DNA of 8,615 bases from Candidatus Latescibacterota bacterium (GTDB lineage Bacteria > Latescibacterota > UBA2968 > UBA8231), in assembly GCA_003529325.1 (NCBI GenBank), contig DPVW01000023.1, positions 10,288-18,902 of the forward strand. The letters run 5' to 3'. Shown one piece after another: positions 6,238-8,615 of this stretch. Under the pieces are notes generated by a model. The model was not told where the DNA came from and did not search any database. It saw nothing but the letters and a program-made list of their open reading frames with translations. Both the position numbers and the translations under genes were made by a program. Numbering within the stretch: the first letter of the stretch is position 1; each line of letters begins with the position of its first letter.

Positions 6238-8505
6238 ATGACCGACGCCTCTCGTAAAGGTTCCAGCAAATCTCTCGACCTCTTTGAGGCGGGCCGACGC
6301 GACACCGGCGATCAGCCATTGGCGGCGCGCCTGCGGCCGCGAGTGCTCGACGAATTTGTCGGCCAGGATCATATCCTCGGTCCCGGGCGCCTGCTGCGTC
6401 GCGCCATCCAGGCCGATCAGCTGACATCTCTCATTTTTTATGGTCCACCCGGTACGGGCAAGACTACACTCGCCCTCGTCATCGCCAATACAACCAAATC
6501 GCACTTCATCACCATCAACGCCGTCCTTGCCGGGATCGCGGACATTCGCTCCGCCGTCAAAGAGGCAAAAGAGCGGCACGACCTCTACGGCCATCGGACG
6601 ATCCTGTTCATCGACGAGGTGCACCGTTTCAACAAGGCGCAACAGGATGCGCTGCTGCCATGGGTGGAGAATGGCACGGTCATCCTCATCGGTGCGACAA
6701 CGGAAAACCCCTACTTCTCCGTCAATCGACCGCTGGTCTCTCGCAGCCGCATCTTTCAGCTACGTGACCTGGAGGCCAAGGACCTACGGCGCATCGTACA
6801 ACAGGCTTTGACAGACGAGGCCCGCGGTTATGGCAACCGGCAGGTGCACCTGGACGACGATGCCCTCGAACACCTTGTCGAAGTCTGCAATGGCGATGCT
6901 CGCACCCTGCTCAACGCTGTCGAGCTCGCCGTAGAAACCACCCCGGCGGAGGCCGGTGTCATTCAGGTGACGCTTGGTGTGGCGGAAGAGTCGATCCAGC
7001 AACGCGCCGTGCTCTACGACAAGGAAGGCGACTATCACTTTGATACGATCTCTGCCTTCATCAAATCCCTGCGCGGCTCCGATCCGGATGCGACGGTCTA
7101 TTGGTTGGCACGAATGGTCTATGCCGGGGAAGATCCTCAGTTCATCCTGCGTCGCATGATCATTTTCGCCGGTGAAGATGTGGGCCTTGCGGATCCCAAT
7201 GCGCTGCCTGTCGTCACCGCCGCAGCAGCAGCATTTGATCGTGTCGGCCTGCCGGAGGGTCGCTTCCACCTGGCCCAGGCCGCCCTCTACCTGGCGACGG
7301 CGCCGAAGAGCAACTCGACCTTCGCCTTCTTCGCTGCGCTGTCCGCCGTTGAAGCCGAGGGCAGTGCCGATGTCCCCAATCCTCTGAAGGATGCCAGCCG
7401 CGATGCAGAGGGTCTGGGGCACGGGGCCAACTACCTCTACCCCCATGCCTATCGCGATCACTGGGTGGCACAGCAATACCTGCCCGACAGCATGCACGGA
7501 CGGGTGTTCTATGAACCCTCCGACCAGGGGCACGAGCGCGATATCGGTGACATGGTGCGCCGGCGACGCGAACTGCAGCTCGCCGCCGTCGTCGAAGGGG
7601 ATGATGGGCACGTGGAGGCACTGACCCATTCGCCTGAAGACCGTCGGCGCGATCAGTGGCTGGTTCGCGCAACCGGGGACCTGTCAGCCCAACTCGACCA
7701 CGTCCGCCAACGACTCTTTGCCGCCCTGCCACTGACCCGTCATCATGTTGTGCTCGATGTTGACGCCGGATCGGGCCTGCTGACCTGGGAGGCGATCCGG
7801 CAGGTTCCGGAGGGGTCGGTCTGGGCTTTGTGCACAGATCGCGTCGCCGCCGTCGGTGTGCGGGAGATGGCCGCCCAGCACCTTGACGAACTCGATCGTC
7901 CCGTAGTCCTGGAGGGCCCCATCTCGCGAGTGGGTACCCTGGTGAGGCTGCAACCAGAAGGTGAAAGGCTGCGCTTCGACGCCATTATCGCGCGCAACGC
8001 TTTCGGTGATCTCGAGGATCGTGAGTCGGGGATCCACAGCATCGCCGCTCTGCTCGCCCCGGGGGGCAGGATCAGCCTGGCAGAGACGGTACCACTTCTC
8101 AGTCAGCGGCTGACGGCGCTGCTCAAACTCGATACCCTCGGTGAGGATCTGAGTGCGAAGGTGTTGCAGGCAGAAGCAGACATCTACACCGACCCGGACA
8201 ATCCAAAGGTGACGTGGGAGCCGGAAAATCTGGGAGCGATCTGGTCGGCGTCAGGTCTGGTGGATGTCGAGGTGGAAACCGAGAAACTGACGGCGAGACG
8301 GCGACTGACAAGCCATCACCTGGGCAGCTGGTTTCACCCGGGGGGGGCCAAACACCGCACCTTTGCCAGCTTCCTGCGGCGCTATCTCGAGGAGGGTGAA
8401 TTGAGGAAGGTGCGCGATCACTTTGAGGCGGCATTGCTGAATCGCGAGGTACAGTGGTCGACGACCTATGCGTATGTGCGGGGTCAGGCGCCGACCGAAG
8501 CCTAG
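6238..8505 (+). CDS. rarA: RarA (MgsA) AAA+ ATPase fused to a C-terminal methyltransferase-like domain
   Basis: A 755-aa cytoplasmic protein. Residues 1 to about 435 are a full replication-associated recombination protein A, an AAA+ ATPase related to clamp loaders that acts at stalled forks and gaps. Visible motifs: DLFEA and [16 protein letters not shown] near the N-terminus, Walker A GPPGTGKT (69-76), Walker B ILFIDEVH (122-129), sensor 1 GATTENP (152-158), SRSR with likely arginine fingers (168-171), then the tetramerisation region with [26 protein letters not shown] and [10 protein letters not shown]. coli RarA is about 447 aa (from memory) and would end here. The extra 300 residues resemble a class I methyltransferase: LDVDAGSG (506-513, motif I-like), [11 protein letters not shown] (570-580, motif IV-like) and LLAPGGRI (595-602). 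The same fusion is known in public domain databases as a RarA/unknown-domain fusion. The ATG at 6238 is preferred; an in-frame GTG at 6187 would add 17 Pro/Ser/Arg-rich residues. Neither start has a clear ribosome site. Confidence 0.92.
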   Translation: MTDASRKGSSKSLDLFEAGRRDTGDQPLAARLRPRVLDEFVGQDHILGPGRLLRRAIQADQLTSLIFYGPPGTGKTTLALVIANTTKSHFITINAVLAGIADIRSAVKEAKERHDLYGHRTILFIDEVHRFNKAQQDALLPWVENGTVILIGATTENPYFSVNRPLVSRSRIFQLRDLEAKDLRRIVQQALTDEARGYGNRQVHLDDDALEHLVEVCNGDARTLLNAVELAVETTPAEAGVIQVTLGVAEESIQQRAVLYDKEGDYHFDTISAFIKSLRGSDPDATVYWLARMVYAGEDPQFILRRMIIFAGEDVGLADPNALPVVTAAAAAFDRVGLPEGRFHLAQAALYLATAPKSNSTFAFFAALSAVEAEGSADVPNPLKDASRDAEGLGHGANYLYPHAYRDHWVAQQYLPDSMHGRVFYEPSDQGHERDIGDMVRRRRELQLAAVVEGDDGHVEALTHSPEDRRRDQWLVRATGDLSAQLDHVRQRLFAALPLTRHHVVLDVDAGSGLLTWEAIRQVPEGSVWALCTDRVAAVGVREMAAQHLDELDRPVVLEGPISRVGTLVRLQPEGERLRFDAIIARNAFGDLEDRESGIHSIAALLAPGGRISLAETVPLLSQRLTALLKLDTLGEDLSAKVLQAEADIYTDPDNPKVTWEPENLGAIWSASGLVDVEVETEKLTARRRLTSHHLGSWFHPGGAKHRTFASFLRRYLEEGELRKVRDHFEAALLNREVQWSTTYAYVRGQAPTEA

Positions 8506-8599
8506 CAGTCCGTTGACAAAGTCGCTCTGAAGGCGAGGCCGAGGCTTTCGGGGGGGCACCCGCCGCAGGTGGGTCCGTAATCTGGCGCGCGACCGAAGC
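8487..8599 (+). repeat. Imperfect direct repeat bracketing the end of rarA
   Basis: GGCGCCGACCGAAGC (8487-8501) recurs as GGCGC-g-CGACCGAAGC (8584-8599), identical except for one inserted G. The first copy is the last codons of rarA; the second lies in the non-coding tail. The copies are about 98 nt apart. It could be chance in GC-rich DNA or the trace of a duplication or insertion. Confidence 0.4.
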
Positions 8600-8615
8600 G
8601 GGTCGGTGGAACCCG
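8506..8615. other. Non-coding tail after rarA, possibly a dispersed repeat edge
   Basis: No convincing gene was found in these 110 nt. The segment starts AGTCCGTTGACAAAGTCGCT, which resembles (from memory, unverified) a motif often seen just after stop codons in high-GC genomes and metagenomes, as part of dispersed repeats. It holds a 7-G run (8550-8556), a hairpin at 8558-8574 and a second small hairpin near 8590-8605. I cannot see its far end, so its identity is open. Confidence 0.3.
8558..8574 (+). other. Short hairpin downstream of rarA, possible but atypical terminator
   Basis: ACCCGCC and GGTGGGT form a 7-bp stem (one G-U pair) around the loop GCA, 53 nt after the rarA stop. No T-run follows (the next bases are CCGTAATC), so it does not meet the standard intrinsic-terminator pattern. 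It may be part of a repeat element or simply GC-rich chance. Confidence 0.25.

Noticed and set aside
6784..7629. Open frame of 281 codons opposite rarA
   Set aside because: It has no domain or ribosome site, while the opposite strand encodes highly conserved RarA sequence through the whole stretch.
8580..8615. Possible tRNA fragment on the minus strand at the right edge (GGTTCCACCGACC)
   Set aside because: It lacks the conserved T-loop pattern and no acceptor, D or anticodon arms can be built from the visible bases.

Overview
The window is a compact, GC-rich (by eye clearly above 55%) bacterial chromosome segment with five complete protein genes and almost no non-coding DNA. A full-length DsbD-type disulfide reductase with a signal peptide and a periplasmic domain points to a Gram-negative (diderm) bacterium. 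Start codons are mixed (ATG, GTG, TTG). The gene set does not fix the phylum. The RarA fusion and the GxGGKMG-type epimerase resemble, from memory, proteins of under-studied high-GC phyla, but this is only a suggestion. I see no phage, transposase, CRISPR array, tRNA or rRNA.

Layout. Positions 6089 down to 4 on the minus strand form one tightly packed gene string, in transcription order: an NAD-dependent epimerase/dehydratase-family protein (6089-5064, TTG start), AroA (5-enolpyruvylshikimate-3-phosphate synthase, 5040-3709), a sodium:solute symporter (3686-2160, GTG start) and a DsbD-like protein-disulfide reductase (2163-4). The gaps are 23 and 22 nt, and the last pair overlaps by 4 nt (ATGA), so this is very probably one operon. 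From 6238 to 8505 on the plus strand lies a divergent gene for the replication-fork AAA+ ATPase RarA, fused to a C-terminal class I methyltransferase-like domain of unknown function.

The 148-nt divergent region (6090-6237) holds interleaved candidate sigma70-type promoters for both directions. The last 110 nt (8506-8615) have no convincing gene; they contain short hairpins and an imperfect direct repeat and look like the edge of a dispersed intergenic repeat.

How the genes fit together. The operon mixes aromatic amino-acid biosynthesis (AroA), an oxidoreductase/epimerase of unknown substrate, sodium-driven uptake and export of reducing power to the periplasm. No single pathway obviously links all four, so co-expression may be housekeeping rather than functional. 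The points most worth attention are the RarA-methyltransferase-like fusion, the altered substrate-site residues of AroA (N22, A97, M101, L200) and the YxxxR in place of YxxxK in the epimerase-family protein.
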